Assembly (NCBI GenBank): GCA_026119935.1
Contig: JALRMH010000004.1
Location: forward strand, 1,054,001 to 1,118,000
DNA: 64,000 nt
Direction: 5' to 3'
DNA from: Endothia cerciana
Taxonomy: Eukaryota > Ascomycota > Sordariomycetes > Diaporthales > Cryphonectriaceae
A model generated the notes under the pieces. It did not search any database and was not told the origin of the DNA. It saw only the letters and a list, made by a program, of their open reading frames with translations. Below, piece by piece: positions 35,823-48,292 of the stretch. Position 1 is the first letter of the stretch; every line of letters starts with the position of its first letter. Made by a program: the position numbers and the translations under genes.

Positions 35823-36743
35823 ATGTTCCCCCCTGTTCCAGTTTTTGCAGGAGCTGTTCGCCTGGCGAAGCTAGCGGATATTCCTCAGAATGGGGTTGTT
35901 GCTGCGACCGCGTTCTACCACTGGCCCATGTTTGGCTACGAGAGGCCATATCATGACACATGCCCCCTTGACACCCTCTCCAGCTATCGCAGCGAGTTCC
36001 ACGAGGCCATCCTAGACCCCCACTACGTTGTCCTGGTCATCGAGGGCACCCTGAACCACTAAGAAGTGGGCCACGTTCACAAGGCTCTAGCGGATGCATA
36101 CCCTCCTTTTGAGGACCAGATCCCCAAAGAACTCTTGGAAAAAGACAAAGCGATTGTTGCTGTGGCCTCTTCTGCGCTCTTGCCCAGTACCATACGCTCT
36201 GGCCAGTTTCAGCCAGAAGGTACGACGTTTCCTGATTCCTTTTACATTACTGCTCTACGACAAGCTAACTTGTTGTGTCAGATGGTGATATTGAACTGCC
36301 CGACGACCCGGTGTGCAGCCGGGACATGAAGGAGTCCGCCACCAAAGAGATCACCGAAGTCCTGCGCCAAAGAAACCTCGAGTAAGCATGCCTAATTCTG
36401 CCACCTCTCGTTTTTACGCGCATTCTCACCTGTGTTTCTTGCCTACAGGGCTTTCAAGGATCGTTGGAAGATTGACATGATCGTCACCCATCCGGCGTAT
36501 TGGAGGAAGGGACATGCCAAGGCTCTCATGAAGTGGCTTTCGGAACTTTCGGCCCTGGGCCATGCGGGAGTCGGAGTGTCAGCCGCCCCGATGGGCAAGC
36601 TGCTCTTCGAATCTTTTGGCTTCAGGGAAGCAATGTTGGTTGAGATACCCGGATACACTCCCGAGCATCCGGAACCGATTCATTCTTGGTTGGGTTTGTG
36701 GGACAGCAGGGACAGCAAGGGCGAGGATAGCAATGAACTCTAG
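35823..36743 (+). pseudogene. GNAT-family N-acetyltransferase with an in-frame stop
   Basis: Three exons (35823-36219, 36282-36381, 36449-36743) form a 264-codon frame with good splice sites (GTACGA/GTCAG, GTAAGC/TACAG). Codon 80 is TAA (36060-36062). The frame continues without shift past it (EVGHVHKALADAYPPF). The C-terminal half has the GNAT signature: KIDMIVTHPAYWRKGHAKALMKW, with the acetyl-CoA loop RKGHAKAL, then VSAAPMGKLLFESFGF. Fungal relatives of this type are small single-domain acetyltransferases of unknown substrate. The stop removes the whole acetyl-CoA site, so the gene is probably inactive unless translation restarts downstream or the stop is a sequencing error. Confidence 0.75.
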
Positions 36744-38958
36744 CCCCAGTCAGAACTTCTACGCTCCCAATCCCTTTTAAATTGATGTAATGTGATCTTG
36801 TGTTGAAATCTTCCTTTAGAAATGTGCGGCGTGACTTCTTTCTACAAATGTGGCACTAATTGTAAGCGATATATCATTGCTATCCACACGATATTCAGAT
36901 CAGATATTCATGTCTATAAAAACTATATCTGATTGTTTTCATCTAGATTATCCTATTAGTGTGCTATGCTGGATGGTGACCGGAGCTCAGAACAGCCCTG
37001 AGTTGAAAGACGAGGCAACATGGACGTCTCCAACAGGCAAACCATTTGTGATTGGCCGGTCCTAACCGGCCAAGCTGGCCAAGCTGACCGGTTGCGACAC
37101 ATACAAGAAGCGTCGGAGTAAGTAAAGGAGAAATACTATTTTGAAGTGGTCTCTGTCATATCAACCCGAAACCTCAGTACAAGAAAAATAACCCAGAAGA
37201 GCCTCTTCATTTATAAACAACATCAACTACCATGTCCACTGAAGGCATTAGTGGCTCAGCTTGCGAGGCGGGCAACGATAACATAGACATACTGTGACCC
37301 GGTACTTTACCGATGGAGAATCAGAATGTAAGATTTCTTTTGCTGACAACTGTGGAGTTTGTCTAGCTTGAAATGAATCATACAGCCTAAGGGAACTGAT
37401 GAACATGGTGACACCAGTCGCCTTGGTGCTGCCTTAGCAACTCTTCAGTCTTATTTAAGCTTGAATAGCTGGATTGAGTCCAACGATGACCCCATCTCAG
37501 CTAGATTGACAGAAGGATAGAGAACAATATGGCCACAGATTTGCGAGAAAATATGAAGGGAGTTACATGACAATGAACCTGCTTCAGCCTGCAACAAGCG
37601 CTTGTTCTCATTTCTTTCAATATCTTCTAGAAAGAAGGGGGGCAGAGTCTGAAGGGGGGTGGGGATGGGAGGCATGACAAACAACTTCCAAATGAGTCCA
37701 TCATACTATACTGTCAGTTTCTCTTAGGTAGATGTTATCATTAAATAGGTGATCCTCAACTTAATCAATCAGGTCTGTGGTAGGAGGAAGGGGGTCCGTA
37801 CAGCCATTTCACTGGCCGACAGCCAGCTATTTAATATCACCCCCCTCCGTTAGTTCTCTTTTTAACCAATCAACCATCTTTGCCACAATATTACCTTCTA
37901 AATACCTATTTATTCCCCTCCCAGGAATCCGGCAACAATATGGCCGTACGGAGGGGAAGCGTTGAGTGTAAGAGCCGAGGCCAGGATGCCAGTCGGAGAT
38001 AGAGCATCTAGACGCCGCCACATTATCACAAAAACCATGTGAAAACTAATAAATCTCCGAGAGAGGAGGAAAGCAAAAAAACAAGAACAAAAGAGGAAGA
38101 AATGGTATGGACAAGGAAGGAAAAAAAATCATGCAACACCGGGTATTCGCTAATGGCCACCCACCTAACTACTAATCCAGCGGTTAGTGGCGTATTTAGG
38201 GGAGAGCAGACGGGATCCCAAGTTTTCCACTACCTACGGTCGCACGTATTTGGTGTTGGGAATTTGTTGGTCATGTAGTATGTTGGATATGCAGCATTTT
38301 GAGCCTAAGGATGCCCGAATTGGTTACTACACAGAGGTTTCATTATGCAGCCCTCGCTGCAGTGATTCAGGAAAACAAAAAAACATTAAACCCTGATCGA
38401 CGGTAGTGAGAAGCAGATGAGGGCGGGTTACTGCGGCAAGGCAGGTTGTGCCAGCGTCAGTGTTAGGGTTTTCCGTCTTCCCCCACGGGACCCACGGCGA
38501 TGTACCATAGTAGACTCCTCGGTTCGTGCCGAATGACAGCCCCGCGGCAGGCACTATGATCGACCCCCATGTGCCCACTACACTTTCGCATAAAGGTTCA
38601 AGTGGACTTGAGCTCGAAAGCACATGTCATTTTGTACCTCTACTAGTCTCGACTTAAACAACAATAATTTGATGATTTTTACTACACGACATTTTCTAGC
38701 GAAGACAGTCCACCGTCATTCCAACGTCCACTTAGTGATCCCATCCTGCCTTGTGCTACAAACTTGTTTCACCCGTCGATCCAACCTCACTTGCACGCAG
38801 AGCACTTTGGAAGCCATCGTCACATCCGGAAACCTGCATCTGTCCGCCTCGTTCAGCGCAGCCCTGTTCCTCTCCTCACCACCCAACACATCCCTCGTAT
38901 TTCTCACTGACCAACACATACCACTGATAGCGCCTTCGTGGCGATCCTCTCCCGCACA
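36744..38958. other. 2.2-kb intergenic stretch with a 5S-related repeat
   Basis: No gene recognised. It holds an imperfect inverted repeat at 37065-37095 (AACCGG at one end, ACCGGTT at the other), a 5S-related repeat (37998-38187) and, at the right end, the Med5 promoter and leader. Confidence 0.5.
37998..38187 (-). mobile_element. 5S-rRNA-related dispersed repeat, copy 2
   Basis: Same order as copy 1 at 31911-32112: on the minus strand a 5S 3'-half-like segment (38187-38132), then a T-rich tract, then the tail with CATGGTTTTTGTGATAATGT and CGTCTAGATGC. Many differences between the copies are transitions. The 5S-like part keeps TTAGTAGTTAGGTGGGTGG and AGCGAATAC. Both copies are truncated at about the same point within 5S, which suggests a defined element and not two random pseudogenes. 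Confidence 0.6.
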
Positions 38959-41900
38959 ATGGGCGACCCCGCCGAGGCCCTCGACTGCCGCCTCCTCACC
39001 CCCCAGCAGCGCGCCGAAGAGGCCTACGGCGAGTGGAACAAGTTCCTGACGCACGCACTCAAGGTCCGCCTCGACCCGGAACGCTTTGCCGACTTCGCGC
39101 CCCTGCACGCGAGCCGCCACCCGCTCAGCCCCTTGCCCGTCGCGGACCTGTTCCTGCGCCCCAACAAGTGGAACAGGAACGCGCTGGACCCGCGCGTGCC
39201 GTACTACCTGCAGACGCTGCTGGACCTGCGCCTGGTCGACCTGCAGGCGGTCCTGGCCGGCCTGTTGAGGTATAGCTCAGCACACGCGATCGTGGACGCT
39301 GCAAAACATGGAGAAGAGGAAGAGCAGGAAGATACAGCGAAACAGAAAGGCATCAAGGGCTCGCCGCCTGACTCCACCGGACAGGACAATGGCGCGGCAA
39401 AGAGGAAGGAGGTGACGCGTTGGCAGAGCAGTTTCACATCCGACGAGGTCATCTTCTATCGCCTGCGTCAGGCTGTGGGAAATGGCTCCGCCATACGGAA
39501 CGGGAGGGATGCGATCGAGGTATGTCTCATGATGGCGAGGTGGATGATGCTCTTTACGGCGGCAAGCGCGGCACTGCCGATCGAGCACGATGAGGATGTC
39601 ATCATGGGCGGGCTTGGTAGTACATACTCTGCAACGAAGAGGACGAGGGATCAGTTGGAGAATGCAAGGGCGGGATTCGTGATGCTACTGCTAGGCATTG
39701 TTGAGAACCCGGTCGTGTTACAAGCTTTGAGTAAGCCTTTTACGAAGGGTGAGTTGTGCAATGCTGTCTTTTCCTTCCGGCTTTCAATCCATGAACCCTT
39801 GTTAGGATGTCACTGACGTCGCAATCAAGGCGTTCGAGAAGCCCTGTCGAAGAGCCTCGCAAGCTTCGTCCCTTCAATTATCCAGGGGGCCTCTCAGGAG
39901 TCCCAAGGTGCAGCCCAGATAGCGTCGAGGCTAGAGATGTTCCGGACGCAGACGCTGGCTGGATTCGAGCCGGTTGACAAGAAGAAGGAGGCTGCAAATG
40001 CAGAGATAGACGAGCTTTTCGATGAGACGGTCGGGCTGCAGAGCATTGTGCTACAACCCTTGGACATCCCTCGATCTCGCGCGGGCTTATACATCTATCT
40101 CAACGCGGCTGTGAGTATAGGCATATGATATGACCGCGTGGATATTTCTCCGAAATTTGCTAATGATTTGCAGCTAATTGGGCGGCCATTACTGGACGAC
40201 ACCTCTATATACAGCTACCTACACAACAGGTTCGAGGGAGACATACAATCCACCGCAATCGATCTCATCCTCGCATCCTTTGACGTCCTCGCCAACGCCA
40301 TCTTTCGAAACGAGGGCCAGAGATCAGCACACCTCCTCCGCTCATACCTCATCAACAAAGTCCCACTCATTCTGGCCTCGTTCGCAGCGACGGCAGGCCC
40401 GATGTACCCGTTCAACTCCGAAATGTGCATTACTACTGCACTTAGCCGAGTGGACACGAACACATTCCCAACGTTGTCGTCGCTGTTCGAGAACGGTGAG
40501 AACAACCCCTTTACCGAGCCAGTGCGGTCTGACTTCGTTACTGCCTGCTGTCTGCACGGGTTGGTGCCGGAGTCGAGCATAGACAAGCTGCTTGGGGACT
40601 ATGCCTACCAGACGCTACCGGCAGACGGCCGGTATGTCAAGGATAAATTGGTCCAGGAGTGCGTCTCTGATCATGACCGTATGTTACGGCTCATCATGGA
40701 GCTAGATAAGATGGAGGGCAATGCCGGAGCTGTTTGTCAAGCACTGACGGAGGTGAGTAAGACGCGCTTCTCAACTTTCATTTCAAGTAAACCCCATGTA
40801 GCAAACTCCGCTGACTTTTGTGTCGAAGATGCTTGGCCGGCTTTGCTCCAACAAGGAAACGATGACATTGAAGCAGCTGTGCAGCCAATTGGCTCGCAAT
40901 CCTCTCAATCTCGACGTGCTGCTACTTTTCGACAAGACTCACACTATCCTTACTCCTCTGTGCGAACTACTGGATAATTGGGGGTATGAAGATGACCAAG
41001 GGGAATACCAACCCGTATACGAGGAATTTGGGTCTGTCCTCCTTCTCCTCTTGGCATTTGTCTATCGCTATAACCTGTCCGCCTCGGACCTAGCACTCAG
41101 CTCTTCGGAGTCATTCATCGCGAAGCTTCTAAGCAAGGGTCAACTCAGCCGCTCGCTGGATGAGTTAAGCGAACCAGAGAAGAGCAATCTGAATGGATGG
41201 ATTCACGGCCTCTTCGATACCGATGGAGGTGGTCTAGCCGACGAGTTGCTCTCATCGTGCTCCCCGCAGAACCTTTACCTCCTTATTCCTACACTATTTC
41301 ACAATATCGTCCTAGCTTTCAGTACCGGGTACCTTACCGAGGAGAACCTTAAGACCGGCATCGAATGTGAGTCCTCCACGGTCTGACCGCATGTCTTCGA
41401 GTATTGACCAAAATGCAGACCTCGTGGAACCCTTCCTGCTGCCCTCACTAGTGACAGCCATCATTTACCTCTCAAACTGCCTCTGGACCGACCGACCAGA
41501 GGAGAACAAGGCCATTGTCAAGATCCTGCAGCTTATTCTCAGGCCAACTCAGAAGCTGACGCAGGAATCAAGCGACATGCTCAACTCCGTCCGGAACATT
41601 GTAGCCAAGCCTCTAGAGAACGGGCTGAGAAGTTACCAGCGCCAGAATCCCAAGAGCCAGGACGTCGAGCCCCTTCTCCAGGTCCTCAAGGACAACATCG
41701 AGCTGTCCCGCAGAACAGGCGCAGCGGGCGTTCAGGAGGTTGAGACATGGTCAAGCAGCAGTGGCGGAGGTCTCATCGCTAACATCAAGCATACGACGCA
41801 CAACCTCACCATGTGGAGTATGCAACAGTCCGTAATGCCAGCCTCTTACGCGCATCGCCAAATTCTACTTGGCCTGAAGCTTCTGGGTGCAAAGCGGGTC

Positions 41901-42482
41901 CTCTACGCCATCCTTGAGGAACTCAAATCACAGACCGAAGCAGGTAGCGGCAGCGCCTCCTACGGCTACGACGTCGCGGTCGCTCTCGTGTGCGCACCAG
42001 ATGTGACGAACACAATTGACAGCAACCCCTCACCATCCCTCCTAGACGACGCAACCACCGAAGTAAACCCCGTGCCCCCGCAGCGCCGCCTCTGCCTACG
42101 CGACGCCCTAAAGTGGGAGGCCGAAGAATGGAAAAAGATCCAGAAGAAAGACCCCGTCATGGCCGAGATCATCGTGCGCCTCTACCAGAAAGTCGAGAAG
42201 CAGATGGCACCTGCGGCGTTGGCCATGCCCGCGCTCGACACCGCCGCTGCAATCGCTGATGCGCTGGTGGTCGACGACGCGGCTGCGGCAGCTGTCATGG
42301 CGGATCCGATGTCCTTGGACTCTGCCGCGGTCGCGGGTTTGCCATTGGATCTGGGTGCTGGCGCCGGGGATCTGGGCCTCGATGCTGGCTCGAGCTCGGT
42401 CGCTGGCCTGGATCTGGTCGGTGGGGATGACTGGGGTCTTGATGGGCTGGATGGGTGGGATGGGAATATGGATCTAACCTAG
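38959..42482 (+). CDS. MED5: Mediator of RNA polymerase II transcription, subunit 5
   Basis: Med5 (Nut1) belongs to the Mediator tail module and bridges activators to RNA polymerase II. Five exons (38959-39748, 39830-40110, 40174-40752, 40829-41366, 41419-42482) give 1083 residues with consistent phases and GTGAGT-type donors. The protein is helical throughout, with Med5-type segments such as LLTPQQRAEEAYGEWNKFL, EVCLMMARWMMLFTAA, LIGRPLLDDTSIYSYLHNRF and LDNWGYEDDQGEYQPVYEEF. It ends with an Ala-rich stretch and an acidic Asp/Gly/Trp tail (GWDGNMDLT), typical for fungal Med5. The ATG at 38959 (ACAATGG) was chosen; the frame is open for a few codons upstream but without an ATG. The family call rests on overall recognition, not a short motif. 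Confidence 0.9.
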
Positions 42483-43744
42483 AAGATCGCTCTGGATTTA
42501 GCATCACGGTAATCGCCAAGGCGCTTCGTGGAATTGCGGGGTGATTTGAACGCATCTTGCACGGCGCTCGTCGTTTCATGGAGCCAAGCAACGGTTCTGC
42601 ATTGGAGTTTCGTGCATGTGGAAGAGTTGACATTTTGCCAGGCGTCAAGGTATACTTAGTCCTCAGCACCATGGGCAAATACATACTCTCGAAATCAGGC
42701 TCCGTCCCAACCAGCGGCGTGAGAGCGTTGCCGTTGCATGCCAGGCAGGGGGCCAGGGGTCGATCACCTCTCATTCTCATCTGGGCCTCAAGGTATTGCC
42801 ATCCTGGCCCCTATCAAGCTCTGTTACAGAAGTTCGCGACTCCAAAAAAAAACCAAAAAAAAAAGGAGGTGGCTTATTCCTTCCCCCTTTCCCTTCATCT
42901 TTCTCCATCCTTTTCTGAGGTGCTCAGCCCTGCTGTCAACACCGCATGCCTTTGACGAGCTTATCTCATTATGGCTTCGCAAATCAGGATGCGCTCGTCT
43001 TTGAACCAATGAGCCCGGCTCGCTGACCTGCTCACTAACCTCTACGCCGCTCTCATTTGTATGACACGAGGGACGGGATATTAACGGAGGTTCCGCAGAT
43101 CTACGCCATCTGTGAGCCTCCCATCAGCACGCCACAAAGACAAAACAAAAGTTCTCTCCTCCAGCCAGGTGGCGGGCAAAACAAGCGTACTTCGTCCGAG
43201 AATTGAAATGCTTCAAGCTGCAGAGAGAGAGGCCAGAGCTGAAGAAACATCACATCTTAATGGACAGCATCTTGGATGTTTAAACTGCATGATATCAGCC
43301 GAGAGAGAGTTGCAACCCTCCCGTCCCGGAATGTGTCCGAAACTTCTTGGTCATTAATCTGCTCACACCCCCTTCAGTTGTAAGACTATCGATTACTTCC
43401 GATGCCTATGTATTCATTGACCTATGAAATCTCGTGGTGTCGAACAATGGCTTCTGCTGTGTAACCCTCCAACTTCTCTCACGAAGGGATGCATCATGTA
43501 GTGGGGGGAAGTGGTTCAGTTACTGAGGTTCAGCACTTGGGATTCAGCACATTCAAATTGGCGAGGGCCATCGCCCTCCTTCGGGGCGATTTTTACTGTG
43601 CGCCCTTTTCTGAACGTTCTTAAAGTTCAAAGACCTGTATTTCCCGGGTCACTGTCTTTCCCCCTTTGGCTTTCTCCGAAGATAAAAGGAATCCGATTCG
43701 TTTGTCGTACGCTATCTTTTGGGGCGATTTAAGTCTGCAGGACC
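42483..43744. other. 1.3-kb intergenic stretch
   Basis: This lies between Med5 (3' side) and the kinase gene (5' side), both on plus. I see only short unsupported ORFs and an A-rich tract near 42843-42864. The kinase promoter should lie in the right part. Confidence 0.45.
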
Positions 43745-45007
43745 ATGCTAGCCTACTACCGCGGCCAGCCTGCAAGACACTGGCAATCGCGGCGGCAAGT
43801 CGCTGTGGACAAAGCGTTTGTATCCAACTCCTCCATCTATGGAGCCAATCCGTCTTCTGCAACAAGAAACACCAAGCACTCGGCGTGGGATGGAAACGTA
43901 TACGGTCTATACTGGCTTGATCAAGGAGGCACGTCTCTGATCTTTGCATTAGACAAGAAGTCGGTGGTCAAGGTCCCTCTGGGCTCGACCAGCAGCCGAC
44001 TGGTCTTCGAGAGAGAGCGAGAAGTATATCGGAGGTTGAATGACAGCCCGGCAACCTGCGAATTTGTTCTCAAGTGTTACGACACCGAGATCAGCAACGG
44101 GCTGGTTCTAGAGAGGTGTATTGGATCCATTCGCCACCATTTGCGGACGGGAGGATACGAGCCTTTTTCAGAGAGGGATCTGCAGAGAGCCCTCCGCTGG
44201 TCTTACCAGACTTGTCGCGGGCTCGCCTTCTTGCATGAAAACCACATCATTCACTCGGACGGTTAGCTATCTGCCCCCTCCAAGCCGCATGTCGTTCTGA
44301 GCCCAGTTACTGAAGACCTCTTAGTCGGTTGTCACAATATCCTGCTAAGCTATGAGGATAACGTAAAGCTGGCCGATTTCGCTGGCTCAGGTATGTCTGG
44401 TGCTCAAGGTGGAGATGCACTGGTGGATTATGCCGTTCGCTTTAGACTTCCCGGCTTGGAGGAGCCGAACGAGAAGTCTGACCTCTTCGCGCTCGCGTCT
44501 GCCATGTACGAGATGGTCTACGGGCAGGTCCCGTACAGGGACCGTAGTGAGAAGGACGTCGCGTGCAAATTCCGCGACAGGATTTTCCCGAGCCTGGGAA
44601 GGTTGGAAAATTGCGGGGTTTCGAGCCTTGTTAGCATCATCCAAGGCTGTTGGCAGGACCAGTTCGAGGGAGCAGAAGAGGTGGCCGAAAGGCTCTTACC
44701 GCTGACGGCGGAGAACCTGTCGGCAACTTCTTGCCGCTACGTCTTGGAGGCCAAGATTGGTCAACTTTGCGAAAAGAGCCAACAGACAGATACTTCAGAT
44801 GAGGGGGGCCGTCCAAAAACTCCAAGCCATAAATGGAGGCCTCGATCCCTGAAAGCCGCAACGCAGAAGCCCGGGACTGAGGTCAGGCACAACGCATGGA
44901 AGCGGACAAGAACGAAGCCACTACGGCTCCGGAGAGACGATGAGAGGCAATCATTTTGGGGTTTGGTCATGAGTGAATTAGGAAATAGGCTGAGACTATT
45001 CTTTTAA
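43745..45007 (+). CDS. Divergent fungal protein kinase-like protein
   Basis: Two exons (43745-44261, 44325-45007; acceptor CTCTTAG) give 399 residues. Kinase landmarks: no clear glycine loop; a candidate ATP-anchoring Lys76 in VVKVP; Glu in FEREREVYRRL (near 91-93); catalytic loop HSDVGCHNILL (170-180), where the usual Arg of HRD is Ser171 while Asp172 and Asn177 remain; and DFA in place of DFG (Asp190). The APE region is replaced by RFRLPGLEE, with SDLFALASAMYEMVYG as helix F. All residues needed for phosphotransfer are present, so activity is possible. The HSD/GCHN/DFA set is a known pattern of small fungal kinase-like proteins, often accessory. A basic tail (RTRTKPLRLRRDDER) follows the domain. 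Target unknown. Confidence 0.83.
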
Positions 45008-45075
45008 ATGACTGAAACGATCCTATCAATGCAAATCCCCCTCCTAGGCTGAGGTACAAATTCCTCCACGCATAG

Positions 45076-46007
45076 CTACTGAAGGACACATCCACCCTGG
45101 TAATATCAAACCAATGAGCAAGTAGTTCATACCAGTGCATTCTAAATGAAAAGAATATTTCAGAAACTTACCCCACGATGCCTATGTCTACGTTTTCGCT
45201 TTTGATCCGGGGCGTGGGCTGGTCCTGAGCTCCGTCTGTCCCTAGGGTTTGGTTCACGCTGCAGGAGATTAGCGACTTGATGATACAATCAGAGTAGAAG
45301 CAGAAGACCTTACTGCTGATGGTCTAATAGCGTTGCTGGTTTCGGGCTGAGGTGGTCCTGGCTGGATCTGCTCCTGGGCCTGGACTCCCTGGGGACTTCC
45401 TGGATCGTCGCTGAACTATTCACAGTCAGTCAAGCCGGCAGAAGCTACTTGGTACATTCAAGCCGTCACATACCACCACGACCTCTTTTAGACCCTGTTC
45501 CTCTGCCTCCTTCATCGTCCGGCAAACAGGGCAGGATAAGTGAGCTTTGATATGCGTAACTTCCTTCCTTGCCACGTCCTCATCTCTCACGCCTCCTCTT
45601 GGCTTCTCTATAATATTACAGACTAATCTCTGTTCCTTGTTTTTATCCAGAACCTTTTTAAATGAGTCGTCTGCCTGTCGTGCAGCTTTTGCTCTAGGAC
45701 ACTGCACGTATGTGATTACCTGGCATCGGTGTGGGATTGAAGATTCTAGCGGCTGATCCGGTTCAGTGCTGATTGCGTTCGTTCCAGAGGCCATGGGATC
45801 TGCATTTCCGTGGGTAGAGCTGAAGTTCAGAAAATTTGGGAAACGATTCAACACTCTGACCTTCGATGCAGAGCTCTCATCGGGTTGTCCACTTAGAGCT
45901 GGACCTGCAGGTGCTGCTTCGTTGGCCGAGGGGGAGACTTCAGCGCTGCGTTGTTGAGAGAGATAGCAGCTGTCGTACTCCTGCGTCTCCTCAAACTTCC
46001 AACACAT
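45076..46007 (-). CDS. Hypothetical protein, four exons, 247 aa
   Basis: Four exons (46007-45474, 45415-45314, 45258-45172, 45096-45076) join in phase 0 with donors GTATGT, GTAAGG and GTAAGT, which supports a real gene. The N-terminus starts MCWKFEETQEYDSCYL. The middle has Cys-containing segments (RCQVITYVQCPRAKAARQ, HLSCPVCRTMKEAEEQG). The C-terminus is Pro/Gln-rich, then basic (KRKRRHRHRG). I do not recognise a family; the start resembles small fungal proteins beginning MC with dispersed cysteines. It is convergent with the kinase gene, 68 bp apart. An upstream minus-strand frame (46329-46078, with FCPLCGHDEA) might be an extra 5' exon or separate; I could not join it. Confidence 0.6.
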
Positions 46008-48292
46008 AGCGAAATTTGGTTGTCTCAGAGGGTGCAGTCAACGGGTCAATCTGTCGCATGCCGCTGGCTGTTTGGGTTCAGGTGGTCGTCGGCTGAAGAC
46101 GAGCCTGATTTACATCTTTATAGGGGGGGACTTCCCATCCACTCATAACAGGCACAGCCTCGTCATGACCGCAAAGTGGACAAAACGAATGTATATATGG
46201 GTGACACAAAATCTGCAGCATCAGCCCTCCTATGCTACTATTCTCGGCCTCGCCGGCTCTACACGTACGCAGCACTCTACGCAGACCAGGCCCTGGCTTA
46301 CAGTAAAAGTCTTCGCGTGACTGCGTCACCAGACCAGATTCAAGCAGACGAAGCTTTCAAGTGGCCCTGGTGCAGTTCTGAAGCTACTGACACAAATTAT
46401 TAGTAACAGCCTCTGCCTCGACCAAAAGACCGATCTGAGAGACAGCCTAAAGCTGGCGCTCACGGCATTCGAACGCCAATTGCATTTCGGAGGATGTGTA
46501 GACTAAATCTACTTCAAGGACTACATTGACCAGGAATCTCACGGGTGGCGGAGGAGAATTCCGCCCAGAATTGTAAGGTCCCGCCAATGATCTCAAGGGT
46601 GTGGTAATATTGGACGTCATATGCAGCCACCGGCGTGCACGTGGCGCACCCCTTTCGGTTCCAGAGGACATTTCTCTGCTTACGGGAGACGTATCCCTGG
46701 TGCTCCCCCTCCCTTCTCGAGCGAGTAGTATGATTGCCTTCTTGGGAAGGCCGGCACACGTTCCTTTGAGGCATCTGATCTGATGCGTTCGCGGTTATGG
46801 TCGTGACAACCTCAGGCTCGGAACGGTCACTGGCCGGATCTACAGACATACAGGATTATTGCCATGTATGCTCTCTAGTTACTACCCAACAAAGAGATTC
46901 TTCCATCTGACCTTGCCGATTAGATCCCACATGCAAGATCTCTATTGGAATTCCCGTTTGCTTAGTGTTTCCCTTGACCCGGCTCTATAAAGTCCAATAG
47001 TGATTTCTCAAGTGCTCTTCTTTGATTAACCTTTGACTTTTTGCAAAGGAAGTCATACACAGACAATGAATGATTACACTCATTAGCATCATAGACATGT
47101 CAAGGACATTGAAGCAAGTTTGTGGTATTCATGATCTCATAAGCAGCCATCAAGAGAGTGTGTTAGTTCAGTCTTTCGAGAGAGGTGGGAAGGGGTCTCT
47201 CTGAAGACACACGGGGAAGATGCAGCTATCTCAGGAATCAAGTAACGGCTGCCCTGACAGCTACGCGCGGTCGTGACCGTGGACGAAGTTGCAGTATTAG
47301 GAAGAAAAGCACCAACGCTGTGATTTCACGACAGTGGTGGGATGTGCTTGTGTATGTGTTCTGAACCTCGCTCCATCGCTTCTCTGCGCCATTTGGCATT
47401 AACATTGTGGCTGGCGATCATGAGACAGAGCTTAGACTCGATATAATTTGTCACCGTTCCTCACCTACCACCAAGGCTTCTGCGGATATGCTGAAGCCGC
47501 AGACTGCATATCTATGGGAGCATTAGTTGCAGAGGTGACCTATTGAAGAGCAGAGACCAGAGACCCGAGCCTGAGTCTTGATTCCATCGTCCTGATATGG
47601 TTGATGAAGTTTGAAGGGTATAGTGAACCCCCAATAGAGATTCTAATTCACTCCAGCAGTGGCTAGCATTCAAAAATAGAGTCATCAGCCATAGTCAAGG
47701 GCAAAAGTTGTATACAACAACAGGAAAGCCTCCAACAAATGAGGAAGACGATGCGGATGTGGAGAAACTCGCAATATGATCAAAAAAATTGATCGAAAAA
47801 TATCATGACACACGGTCAATTTGTAGATGAGATTCTATCTCATTCAGGCTGACTTGAGGGCTTCGTAAATATTCACACCGGCATTCTCGTGGAGATCTGT
47901 AGGCATAGACGTTACCAATGCCATCAAGAGTATCCGATTCTGCATCTGCAAAGAGAAGAAGAAGAAATGAAGGAAAAACAAATTCCCCACGCGCAAGCAT
48001 TCTGATACCTATATAGGGTCACATGCAATCGATAGTAGTGACTACGGATCTGATCAACTATCAAGCCCCTATTACACAAAGCTAAAGCATTCTTCATATA
48101 TTAAATCAGTAGTCCCGGGCAAGATAAGCGAAAATTCCAGTATTTAGTCTCAGTACCCGGCGGCCATATGTAGGTATCTAGCTTATAGTAGCAGGACCGT
48201 GACTACCTCATCGTCAACACTCGGAATTCAAATTCATTGCGAAGGCGCCTAGTGATCCCGCTGTTGAGCGTGAAAAATGTGTCTGGCTCATA
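46008..48292. other. 2.3-kb stretch without a supported gene
   Basis: Minus-strand frames at 46329-46078 (with a CPLCGH zinc-type motif) and 46849-46514 are open but could not be tied to start, stop and splice signals. The part from about 46850 to 48230 is AT-richer and nearly ORF-free. No RNA gene seen. Confidence 0.4.

Noticed and set aside
37065..37095. Imperfect inverted repeat with AACCGG ends
   Set aside because: Short and imperfect, in gene-free DNA, with no second copy seen; not enough to call a binding site or transposon end.
46514..46849. 111-codon minus-strand ORF
   Set aside because: A possible first exon (MSVDPASDRSEPEVVTTI) is followed by weak splice signals and no recognisable protein; not enough to call a gene.
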